From CAYHPR01 sp964358895 (lineage in GTDB: Archaea > Micrarchaeota > Micrarchaeia > CABMEP01), in NCBI GenBank assembly GCA_964358895.1, contig CAYHPR010000002.1, forward strand, positions 35,737 through 99,736: 64,000 bases of DNA, written 5' to 3'. Positions 46,611-53,797 of this stretch are shown in pieces. A program made the translations under genes and the position numbers. A model generated the notes under the pieces. The model was not told the DNA's origin, searched no databases, and saw only the letters and a list, made by a program, of their open reading frames with translations. Every line of letters begins with the position of its first letter. The first letter of the stretch is position 1.

Positions 46611-47003
46611 TTATCCTCTTATCTCTATAGGGATGTTTTTTTCCATCACTTTAACTTCCGGATTTGTTAATAGTCCTTCATATCTTGAAACCTTTCCTAT
46701 TCCTGTTGTTCCATCCATTAGTTCGAACTGAATCAAGTCATTAAATCTTCCATCACTCATTGCAACTGCATTAGTGAATCCAAACAAAAAAATAGGCAAT
46801 TTTTCTTCCGAGACAATTATTCGATCCCCCTTTCTAATCCCCCGGATTTGCGGATAAGCCAATAATGTTACTAGTGCAAGTCCGATATCTATTGCAATAA
46901 GTTTTGCCAATAATCCCAATGTTGCATTTGGAGTGATCCCAAATAATATCAGGGCCATTGCAGTAAAAAAGACCAGTACTCTAGCAAAAAATCCGATTAG
47001 CAT
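46611..47003 (-). CDS. Small membrane protein with beta domain
   Basis: About 130 residues from the ATG at 47003 (GTG at 47012 possible). Two hydrophobic helices (first about 45 residues) precede a soluble part with GIRKGDRIIV and IQFELMDGTTGIGKVSRYEG, perhaps a small beta-barrel. It is not assigned to a family. It lies between Cdc48 and the M50 protease on the same strand. Confidence 0.5.
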   Translation of the reverse strand: MLIGFFARVLVFFTAMALILFGITPNATLGLLAKLIAIDIGLALVTLLAYPQIRGIRKGDRIIVSEEKLPIFLFGFTNAVAMSDGRFNDLIQFELMDGTTGIGKVSRYEGLLTNPEVKVMEKNIPIEIRG

Positions 47004-47049
47004 ATATATCACTTTACAACTTTTAACTACAATTTATTTCAACCGTTCG

Positions 47050-49200
47050 TTATTGGTACATTCCAACAACGCCTTGTTCAAATCTTTTTATTCTCTCCAT
47101 ATGTTCTTTTGTTACAGTTGCACGAACTTCCGTGATCGAACCTTCAAAATCTTCCATAGTTACCTTATCATGTTTAGCACGTATTGCATTCATGCCTGCT
47201 TCTCTAACAACGCCTTCCACATCTGCACCAGAATAACCTTTGAGTAGGCTGTTTATTCTTTCCAGATCAACATCCTTTGCAATCGGCATATTTTTCGTGT
47301 GAACTTTTAGCACTTCAATTCTAGATTTATCATCTGGGAACGGAATCTCAATTATTCTGTCAAATCGACCAGGACGTAATAATGCTGGATCTATTATGTC
47401 GGGTCTATTTGTAGCTGCAATAACTACGATATTCTTCAGTTCTTCAAGTCCATCCAATTCTAGCAAGAGTGTATTTACAACGCGTTCACCAACTCTACTT
47501 CCATCATCCGATCCGCCTCGCGCGCTAGCTATTGCGTCTAATTCGTCAATAAATATGATTGAAGGTGCAGCCATTCTTGCTTTTCTAAATATCTCGCGTA
47601 TTGCTTTTTCCGATTCTCCAACCCATTTAGAAAATAGCTCAGGGCCTTTAATCGAAATGAAGTTTGATTCACTTTCTGTTGCGACTGCTTTTGCAAGCAA
47701 CGTTTTTCCAGTCCCGGGTGGTCCATACAGCAAAATACCTTTGGGTGTACGTATTCCCATTTTTTTGAATACATCCGGATTCTTAAGTGGAAGGTCTACG
47801 GCTTCTTTTAGTTTTGTTTTCACTTCTTCAAGTCCTCCAACATCCTTCCAATGAACATTAGGAACTTCAACAAATACTTCTCGTAAAGCCGATGGTTGAA
47901 TCTCACGCATTGCATCGGTGAAATCATTTGCTGTAACTGTCAATTTTTCTAGCACTGCAGGAGGTATGATGTCTTGTTCAAGATTTATTTCAGGCATAAT
48001 CTTTCTCAACGCTTTCATTGCAGCTTCCTTCGTAAGCAATGAAATATCCGCACCAGTATAACCGTGCGTTACATTTGAAAGATGATCAAGACTAACATCT
48101 TTATTTAACGGCATATTGCGCGTGTGAATCATAAGAACTTCTTTTCTCGAATTTTTATCCGGTACACCGATTTCGATTTCTCGATCAAAGCGGCCAGGAC
48201 GGCGCAGAGCCTGATCAATGGAATTCGGTCGATTTGTTGCACCGATAACTATAACTTGTCCTCTTGTTTTCAACCCATCCATAAGCGCAAGAAGCTGACT
48301 AACCATTCTTCTTTCAACCTCACCTGTCGCCTCCTCTCTTTTCGGTGCTATTGCATCGATTTCATCCATAAAAATGATTGAAGGTGCATTCTCTTCGGCC
48401 TCCTTGAAAAGTCCACGTAGCCGTTCTTCAGATTCTCCGACAAACTTTGAGATCAGTTCCGGTCCACCGACATAAATAAAATTCGCTTCACTTTCGTTTG
48501 CGACTGCTTTCGCAAGAAGCGTTTTTCCAGTTCCTGGCGAACCATGGATAAGAACTCCTTTCGGTGCTTCAATTCCAAGCCTTTCGAATAGTTCAGGATG
48601 TCGCAGCGGTAGTTCAATCATTTCTCTTACTTTTCTTATTTCTTCTTTAAGTCCGCCGATATCTTCATATGAGACTGTTGGAATTCTGCCAACATCTTTC
48701 ATTGGTTCTTCTTTCAGTTCAATTTGTGTAGCTTCAGTAATTATGACTGCAGATGGAGGTTGAACGATTGCAGCTATGAGCGGAAAAGTGGTTGTACCAA
48801 AAACGCTGACAAAAATTGTATCTCCCTTCACCAGCGCTCTTCCTTCCATTCTCTTCTTTATCAATTCAGGAAATCCTGGGGAGAATCGCATTGGCTGGTA
48901 TGGCGCAAAAGTTACTTTTTTAGCTTCCTTAACTTCGTTTTTTCTTATAAAGATTTTATCTCCAAGTCCAACGCCTGCATTTTGACGCATATATCCGTCC
49001 ATTCTGATGATGCCAGCTCCTTCGTCTTGTGGATGCGAAGGCCAGACGAGACCGACAGTGACTTTTTTGCCTTTTAATTCAACTACGTCGCCAGTTGTCA
49101 CTGCAAGTTTTTTCATCGTTGCAGCATCGAGTCTAACTATCCCTCGTGCAACGTCTGTTTTTAGCGCTTCAGCAATTTTTAGTTCGACTCCTTCTGCCAT
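47050..49200 (-). CDS. cdc48: Cdc48/VCP-type AAA+ ATPase
   Basis: 716 residues from the ATG at 49200, with GTGAG upstream. The N-domain (1-180) is a double-psi barrel (KTDVARGIVRLDAATM). D1 has GSPGTGKTLLAKAV, Walker B IIFMDEID and RRPGRFDREIE. D2 has GPPGTGKTLLAKAV, IIFIDELDAIA and RPGRFDRIIE. Hexamers unfold proteins, including for the proteasome. The C-terminus lacks a clear HbYX tail, ending VGMYQ. Confidence 0.95.
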   Translation of the reverse strand: MAEGVELKIAEALKTDVARGIVRLDAATMKKLAVTTGDVVELKGKKVTVGLVWPSHPQDEGAGIIRMDGYMRQNAGVGLGDKIFIRKNEVKEAKKVTFAPYQPMRFSPGFPELIKKRMEGRALVKGDTIFVSVFGTTTFPLIAAIVQPPSAVIITEATQIELKEEPMKDVGRIPTVSYEDIGGLKEEIRKVREMIELPLRHPELFERLGIEAPKGVLIHGSPGTGKTLLAKAVANESEANFIYVGGPELISKFVGESEERLRGLFKEAEENAPSIIFMDEIDAIAPKREEATGEVERRMVSQLLALMDGLKTRGQVIVIGATNRPNSIDQALRRPGRFDREIEIGVPDKNSRKEVLMIHTRNMPLNKDVSLDHLSNVTHGYTGADISLLTKEAAMKALRKIMPEINLEQDIIPPAVLEKLTVTANDFTDAMREIQPSALREVFVEVPNVHWKDVGGLEEVKTKLKEAVDLPLKNPDVFKKMGIRTPKGILLYGPPGTGKTLLAKAVATESESNFISIKGPELFSKWVGESEKAIREIFRKARMAAPSIIFIDELDAIASARGGSDDGSRVGERVVNTLLLELDGLEELKNIVVIAATNRPDIIDPALLRPGRFDRIIEIPFPDDKSRIEVLKVHTKNMPIAKDVDLERINSLLKGYSGADVEGVVREAGMNAIRAKHDKVTMEDFEGSITEVRATVTKEHMERIKRFEQGVVGMYQ

Positions 49201-49317
49201 GGAACTCACAATTTTAGTTTAATGTGTCGGTAGCTTATCCTATTCTGTCTTAATCTATCCGACGATAATTTCATGTATGCTAACCTTTTAATTACTATCC
49301 TGGCTAGCTCGGAGATC

Positions 49318-49338
49318 CTAAGAACCGTAGGTTCTTAG
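49318..49338. repeat. Hairpin CTAAGAACC / GGTTCTTAG beside tRNA-Arg
   Basis: A perfect 9-bp inverted repeat 2 bp beyond the tRNA-Arg discriminator base. It may act as a trailer or terminator. A near-identical stem lies in the T-loop intron of tRNA-Ala (32612-32632). Confidence 0.5.
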
Positions 49339-49340
49339 AG

Positions 49341-49477
49341 CGAGCCCGAAGGGATTTTCGGAACAATCGGAAAGTTTTGTCGAACTTTTCCAAAAGTTCG
49401 TTCGAACCCTCAACCTCTCTGGACCGGTTATTGTGTTGGTCCGAAGCCAAGCGCTCTGTCCGTTGAGCTACGGGCCC
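49341..49477 (-). tRNA. tRNA-Arg (UCG) with two introns
   Basis: Acceptor GGGCCCG / CGGGCTC, D arm GCTC / GAGC, loop CTTCGGA (anticodon TCG), T stem GAGGG / CCCTT. A 46-nt intron (49355-49400) splits the T loop TTCGAA|T after position 59. An 18-nt insert lies in the anticodon arm: taking out 49418-49435 gives a perfect stem CTTGG / CCAAG and a 73-nt tRNA. A canonical 37/38 cut would give a weaker stem. GGACC / GGTCC can pair around that insert. Confidence 0.87.
49355..49400 (-). other. tRNA-Arg T-loop intron, position 59/60 (46 nt)
   Basis: It contains hairpin CGAACTTTT / AAAAGTTCG and a second AAAACTTTCCGATT part. Joining its flanks gives TTCGAAT. Confidence 0.8.
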
Positions 49478-49723
49478 TCGCTTAATGTATATCTAACTTC
49501 TGCAATAATAAGACTTACTGTTAGGTGATGCAAGACTACGCTCCATTTTTTGTTTTCCTCCCATTTTCACTTCCTGCGCTTCCCTTTTCGTTCCAAACCT
49601 TTACGGTTGAGAACGAAAACGGTTCTCGGAGTGGAAATATGGTAAAGAAAAACAAAATACATAGGTGTGGAGGTCGACTTCCCTCACGGATAATAATAAA
49701 GACATTTATCTCTAGGTGAGAAT

Positions 49724-50443
49724 ATGGTTACGTATTCTAAACCAATTAATTCTAGAATGACTAAAAGATTTGCTGAGTTCATAGGTATTTTGATAGGAGA
49801 CGGACATTTAGAGTATCGTAAAAGAGGAAGTTATTTTAAGATAACAGGAAATCCTAAAACCGAAATAGATTATTACGAGCACGTTGCTAGACTTGCATCC
49901 GAAATTTTAAAGAGAAAGATTAAACCGAGAATAATGGATACTGGGCGGTCAATAGGGATTTCTTTCGGTTCTAAAAGATTAGGTGAGTTTTTATTTAGAC
50001 TAGGTTTTCCTAAAAAGAATAAATGTCATACAGTTAAAATTCCTAAAAAGATTCTCACAAAAAGAAATTTATCCATAGCTTGTTTAAAAGGAATTTTTGA
50101 TACCGACGGTTGTCTTACTATTAAAAGAAGATACAGAGAAGATCCGTATTATCCTACGGTTAATATTACGCTAGCGAACAAACCTTTAATCATTCAAATT
50201 TCAAAAATACTTGATAGGTTGCGAATGGAACATTGTAGAGTTTTAGATAAGTGTTATTATGATGAACGAACTAAAAAATTTTATACAAAAAGTTTCATTT
50301 ATTTGTACGGATTTACAAGAGTTCACAAATGGTTCAAAGTGATAGGCTCAGGTAATCCGGCAACTATTCTAAGATATAAGGATAAGGTGAAGGAGCATTA
50401 TAGCGGAGAAAGGCTAATTCAGTTTAATAAAAGAAAAAAGTAG
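49724..50443 (+). CDS. LAGLIDADG homing endonuclease next to initiator tRNA-Met
   Basis: 239 residues, with GGTGAG upstream of the ATG. Two LAGLIDADG helices, FAEFIGILIGDGHL and CLKGIFDTDGCL, both with Asp, so it is likely active. It stands outside any intron I can define: its stop is 3 bp from the 3' end of the four-intron tRNA-Met on the opposite strand, with tRNA-Arg about 250 bp upstream. It may cut an intron-less tRNA gene and so move introns in trans. That role is inferred from position only. Confidence 0.85.
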   Translation: MVTYSKPINSRMTKRFAEFIGILIGDGHLEYRKRGSYFKITGNPKTEIDYYEHVARLASEILKRKIKPRIMDTGRSIGISFGSKRLGEFLFRLGFPKKNKCHTVKIPKKILTKRNLSIACLKGIFDTDGCLTIKRRYREDPYYPTVNITLANKPLIIQISKILDRLRMEHCRVLDKCYYDERTKKFYTKSFIYLYGFTRVHKWFKVIGSGNPATILRYKDKVKEHYSGERLIQFNKRKK

Positions 50444-50460
50444 AAGTAGCGGGAGATGGA

Positions 50461-50490
50461 GACTCAGGAATTAGATTTGTCTAAATTCCA
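50461..50490 (-). other. tRNA-iMet intron 4, position 59/60 (30 nt)
   Basis: Hairpin GGAATT(T)AGA / TCTAATTCC. Same T-loop place as the second introns of tRNA-Ala and tRNA-Arg. Confidence 0.78.
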
Positions 50491-50496
50491 TTTGAA

Positions 50497-50527
50497 TTCG
50501 ACGGACATAAGACGGCTCTTAAGTCCT
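50497..50527 (-). other. tRNA-iMet intron 3, position 53/54 (31 nt)
   Basis: Hairpin GGACTTAAGA / TCTTATGTCC. It separates T stem GATGG from T loop TTCAAA. Confidence 0.78.
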
Positions 50528-50543
50528 CCATCGATCTCCGGGT

Positions 50544-50564
50544 GACTCAGAAAGCTTTCTCTCT
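50544..50564 (-). other. tRNA-iMet intron 2, position 37/38 (21 nt)
   Basis: Short intron in the canonical place with a small AGAGAGAAAGCTTTCT-type hairpin. Confidence 0.8.
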
Positions 50565-50571
50565 TATGAGC

Positions 50572-50602
50572 TTCGCCTTCTACAAGTTTTAACTTGTAAA
50601 AT
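50572..50602 (-). other. tRNA-iMet intron 1, position 30/31 (31 nt)
   Basis: Hairpin TTTTACAAGT / ACTTGTAGAA fills the intron. Removal joins CCGG to the final G of the 5' anticodon stem. Confidence 0.78.
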
Positions 50603-50729
50603 CCGGCGGGCACTCCAAGCTACCCTACCCCGCTACGAAATAAGTATCTTCGTGTAGATTTATATTCTCTTGCGATCTCTGCGCGAGAGGCTACGTAGGT
50701 TATTTATACTTTGAAAAAGTAAATTAAAT

Positions 50730-51392
50730 ATGGCTACAGTAGCATTGGCGACACAGGTCCCCAAAAATAATAATAATGGTAATTCACATAGGATTGCTAC
50801 AAGCATGATTCTTAGAGATAGTTCAAAACTCATGAAATTAAAAAAAGAATATGAGAGTAAACACAATTTTTCGTTAACCTCATTCGTTTCCCATCCGTTA
50901 AGCTACTTACCAATACTCAGCACATTGATCAGCCGATTTGGAGACCTTAGTGGAAAACATGTACTCGAAATAGGCAGTGGGGCTGGAGAATTCCTTTATG
51001 TACTCAATAGTTGTGGCGCTATAACGCTTGGGATCGACTGGACTGGAGCTCTAGGAAACTTTTCAAAACAAATCGGAGTGAAAACATTAACGGATGATGT
51101 CTTTAGTCTTATTGGTTCTCCATACAAGTTTGATGCAGTCATAAGCAAGGGCTTCTTGACTCCAACAATTCTTGATCCAGAATTCGATGATAAATTCGAG
51201 ATTAATCTTGAGAAATTTTTGAAGCTTACATACAACTGGACAAGCGACGGTGGAGTAGGTATTCATTTGTATCCTACAGCAAGAGAGATCTCAAACCAAT
51301 TATGTGCTTCGGCAGGATACAGCTCCAGTCTAACAAGGCAGATTTATTATAAAAACAATCCGTATAAAACAATTCTATTATTGGAAAAGTAA
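50730..51392 (+). CDS. Class I SAM-dependent methyltransferase
   Basis: 220 residues. An N-terminal helical part (1-65) precedes the SAM fold with VLEIGSGAGEFLYVLNSCG, LGIDWTG and KFDAVISKGFLTP. Motif IV and the C-terminal strands fit small-molecule methyltransferases. No neighbour hints at the substrate. Confidence 0.75.
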   Translation: MATVALATQVPKNNNNGNSHRIATSMILRDSSKLMKLKKEYESKHNFSLTSFVSHPLSYLPILSTLISRFGDLSGKHVLEIGSGAGEFLYVLNSCGAITLGIDWTGALGNFSKQIGVKTLTDDVFSLIGSPYKFDAVISKGFLTPTILDPEFDDKFEINLEKFLKLTYNWTSDGGVGIHLYPTAREISNQLCASAGYSSSLTRQIYYKNNPYKTILLLEK

Positions 51393-51477
51393 CAGATATC
51401 TGTTCAGACATTACGGGCGTATCTGATTTGGCAGGTTCCACCACATCAGAATAAATGCAGGTCTGTTTGCTAGTGTG

Positions 51478-52170
51478 ATGAAAGGGTTTCTTTCATTTCT
51501 TTTATTTCTGTCAATTTCTTCGACTTTGATACTATTGGTTTCATACCGTAACAATCTCGAAGCAAGTTCAAATGAAATTGCAACAAATCTGCTGCTAATG
51601 GAGACAAGGAAAGGATTAGAACTGGATTTGAAAAGAGCAATAACTAAAACGATGGCTTATTCTGCACAGAAAATAATTCGGACTGCCACGGCTGAGGAAA
51701 TAATTACTGGCGTTGCTGAAGGTCTGGTACAGCTAGAATCATTAGAAGCGTATTATTATGGACGACACAATGTTACTGTTAATTTTTGGTGCGGCACACC
51801 GACTGAACAAGATCTGAAGTTAACAATACAAAAGATTAGAAATGCCAGTAATAAATCAGGGAATACTAAGGTAATCTGTAACAACTGTGAACGGTTCAGC
51901 TCTTTTGCTATTAAGCAGTCAAACAATGATCAAAAATTAGTTAGAGCATGCACGAAATTTCTTTCAGCAAATACATTGGAAAAGACACTCTCTATATCTG
52001 ATCCCGACTTGCAGGTCGTATCTTTAGATAATCCCCTGGTAGAGTTGATGGCATCATATTCTGGAGATCCAGCTTTCGGTGCATTTATCTATGATCAAAA
52101 AAACGACATCGGTTCAGTTATTTTGATTCCAAAATCTTCAAAAATAAATTGGGATATTAACGGAGAATAG
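51478..52170 (+). CDS. Membrane-anchored exported protein of the pilin operon
   Basis: 230 residues from the ATG at 51478 (GTG at 51475 in frame). One N-terminal helix (FLSFLLFLSISSTLILLV) and a long exported part with four cysteines, including CNNCERF. It lacks Q-x-S-x-E but has pilin-like length of helix and is first of four tightly packed genes with the same design. Likely a minor pilin or assembly factor. Confidence 0.6.
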   Translation: MKGFLSFLLFLSISSTLILLVSYRNNLEASSNEIATNLLLMETRKGLELDLKRAITKTMAYSAQKIIRTATAEEIITGVAEGLVQLESLEAYYYGRHNVTVNFWCGTPTEQDLKLTIQKIRNASNKSGNTKVICNNCERFSSFAIKQSNNDQKLVRACTKFLSANTLEKTLSISDPDLQVVSLDNPLVELMASYSGDPAFGAFIYDQKNDIGSVILIPKSSKINWDINGE

Positions 52171-52172
52171 TT

Positions 52173-52478
52173 ATGATAGGACAGTTATCTCTTGAATTTT
52201 TAGTAGCACTTTTAATCTACACAACTTTTTTGCTAGTTTTGCTAAACTCACAGCAATTGTCCAAGATCAAAATTAAAGAAAGTTTATCATTTCAAAAAAT
52301 TAAATTGAATATGCTAAACTCACTAATATCAGAGCAACATATCCTCAATAGATTTCTTTCTTTCTCTGTCTCACAAGATTGTGTAATAACTGAAACTGAA
52401 ATATTTTGCAAAGATTTAGGCGAATTGTTATCCGAGCGTATATTCATCAATAAGTCAAGTGAGGGATATCTGGAGTAG
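52173..52478 (+). CDS. Class III-signal pilin-like protein
   Basis: 101 residues starting MIGQLSLEFLVALLIYTTFL, a clear class III prepilin signal (G-Q-L-S-L-E-F). The short exported part has two cysteines. It starts 2 bp after the upstream stop. Confidence 0.7.
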   Translation: MIGQLSLEFLVALLIYTTFLLVLLNSQQLSKIKIKESLSFQKIKLNMLNSLISEQHILNRFLSFSVSQDCVITETEIFCKDLGELLSERIFINKSSEGYLE

Positions 52479-52498
52479 TCGACGTGATAGGTGGATTT

Positions 52499-52930
52499 AT
52501 GAAAGCATTTGCTATGTTTGATATTTTATTTGCAATTCTTGCAGTCCTTTCACTTTTGTATTTAGGAAACAATCTGATCTCTATTGTGTCAAAGTCTATT
52601 TACGATGAGAGTAAGACGACCGATAATCTAGTCAAGTTAATCCTTCTATCAAATCAACTAGTAAGATGGGATTTAGCCTATAATGAAAATAGCCGAGTGT
52701 TTTCAAACAAAATTGATCAAAATGCGTTTAAAAATTTAGATTTATCAAAATATCTGCAACAGTTCAATTTTTCATACGTTTCAATTTCTAGTTCTGAAAT
52801 TGTCAGAACTAGCAATGCTAACAACAAAAACGAAATCGAAAAGGAAAAGTTTGCAGATTTATACTGCCAGCAACGGTTTATTCTGAATTCTGTTGACAAG
52901 GTTGATTCTCTTGAGATATGTGCGAAATGA
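52499..52930 (+). CDS. Pilin-like membrane protein
   Basis: 143 residues from the ATG at 52499, placed by GGTGG 7 bp upstream. The N-terminal helix (AMFDILFAILAVLSLLYLG) keeps the polar-then-hydrophobic pilin start with an Asp in place of the Glu. The exported part is beta/helix mixed with two cysteines near the end. Third gene of the operon. Confidence 0.6.
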   Translation: MKAFAMFDILFAILAVLSLLYLGNNLISIVSKSIYDESKTTDNLVKLILLSNQLVRWDLAYNENSRVFSNKIDQNAFKNLDLSKYLQQFNFSYVSISSSEIVRTSNANNKNEIEKEKFADLYCQQRFILNSVDKVDSLEICAK

Positions 52931-53321
52931 CAAGCAGGAAAAACTTAGAAAAGGATTCATATTTACTTTGGAAGTGATAATTAGTTTGCTGAGTCTATTT
53001 CTGTTACTTTCAAGTCTTCAGATAAATAGTCAGAATAGTCGTGTCTATCCGACTTTGGCTAAATTCCTAATCCTTTCGGATTCTCACGAAATAATTGAAA
53101 AAGGATTCAGCTCAGAGCTTTCAGATTTTATCGACAATGGATTTAAAGATGAAAAACTTGTACAAATATTTGACCTAATTTATCAAAAAACTAGGAGTCG
53201 CACGTATATACAATCTGATCAACAGTGGCTTCCGAACGAATGTGAGCGAGAGATATCTACGGAACGTTTGGTAACTACTTCAAAAGGTTTTCACTTTATT
53301 GAGATTGGGGTTTGTAAGTAG
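52920..53321 (+). CDS. Pilin-like membrane protein
   Basis: About 133 residues from the GTG at 52920, overlapping the previous gene by 11 bp. It reads KGFIFTLEVIISLLSLFLLL, a prepilin-like signal with the conserved Glu at +5 after Gly. The exported part has two cysteines (NECERE, GVCK). Last gene of the operon. Confidence 0.62.
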   Translation: MRNDKQEKLRKGFIFTLEVIISLLSLFLLLSSLQINSQNSRVYPTLAKFLILSDSHEIIEKGFSSELSDFIDNGFKDEKLVQIFDLIYQKTRSRTYIQSDQQWLPNECEREISTERLVTTSKGFHFIEIGVCK

Positions 53322-53337
53322 AATAAGCACGCTGTGA

Positions 53338-53586
53338 TTATCTTTTTTTCTTTCTCATTTTTTTAGCTGCTTTCGATCTTATTTTTTCTTGTAGAGCTAT
53401 GGTTGTTACGAAACCAGTGCTAACTGCTGAAATTCCAACCAACACAGTGCTAACTTCTGGAGAAAAGAATGCGCCTATGGTCAACATTCCAAGTCCTGCG
53501 GCAGTCCCGCCATACACTCCTTCTAATATTATCGGCACGGATTCGTGGAGTTCAAGTTCATCTGGGAATAAAATTTCCTTGACCAT
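53338..53586 (-). CDS. Small membrane protein, function unknown
   Basis: 82 residues: an acidic start, two Gly/Ala-rich hydrophobic helices (about 20-40 and 43-64) and a very basic tail (RSKAAKKMRKKKR). Convergent with the pilin operon. No family recognised. Confidence 0.5.
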   Translation of the reverse strand: MVKEILFPDELELHESVPIILEGVYGGTAAGLGMLTIGAFFSPEVSTVLVGISAVSTGFVTTIALQEKIRSKAAKKMRKKKR

Positions 53587-53662
53587 TTGGTATCTATCAT
53601 GCCTTAGGTCGGGTTATTTATAAGACTTGCGGTAACCATATTATTGTCTTAAAACGACGAAG

Positions 53663-53786
53663 GCCAGGGTAGCTCAGTTTGGTTAGAGCGCCAGACTCAT
53701 AAGATCTTAAAACTCAAGACCGATCGATGTCTGTCATCGGTTTCTAAGAAATCTGGAGGCCGAGTGTTCAAATCCCTCCCCTGGCA
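53663..53786 (+). tRNA. Elongator tRNA-Met (CAU) with a 49-nt intron
   Basis: Acceptor GCCAGGG / CCCTGGC, D arm GCTC / GAGC, anticodon stem CCAGA / TCTGG with loop CTCATAA, T arm GAGTG / CCCTC (one mismatch). The intron at 37/38 (53702-53750) leaves 75 nt. The CAT anticodon could also be a tRNA-Ile before modification, but the body matches elongator Met. The next gene starts 11 bp downstream. Confidence 0.88.
53702..53750 (+). other. tRNA-Met intron, position 37/38 (49 nt)
   Basis: It contains CCGATCGATG / CATCGG pairing. Its removal restores the loop CTCATAA. Confidence 0.8.
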
Positions 53787-53797
53787 TTAGTGATAAA

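Larger units (their letters stand above)
50447..50634 (-). tRNA. Initiator tRNA-Met (CAU) with four introns
   Basis: 188 nt that reduce to a 75-nt cloverleaf typical of archaeal initiators: acceptor AGCGGGG / TCCCGCT starting with the A1-U72 pair, D arm GGGT / GCCC, anticodon stem CCGGG / CCCGG with loop CTCATAA, variable AGATC, T arm GATGG / CCATC with TTCAAAT, discriminator A. Introns: 50572-50602 (30/31, 31 nt), 50544-50564 (37/38, 21 nt), 50497-50527 (53/54, 31 nt), 50461-50490 (59/60, 30 nt). Exons are 32, 7, 16, 6 and 14 nt. Each intron has an inner hairpin. Boundaries can shift by one base. Confidence 0.88.

Noticed and set aside
49525..49719. A 64-residue frame before the free-standing homing endonuclease
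   Set aside because: Low-complexity start, no ribosome site, no recognisable motif. Treated as noise.
50447..50634. Reading this locus as tRNA-Leu (UAA) because of CTTAAGA near 50518
   Set aside because: CTTAAGA belongs to the hairpin of intron 3. The acceptor, D, anticodon and T arms agree only with initiator tRNA-Met.
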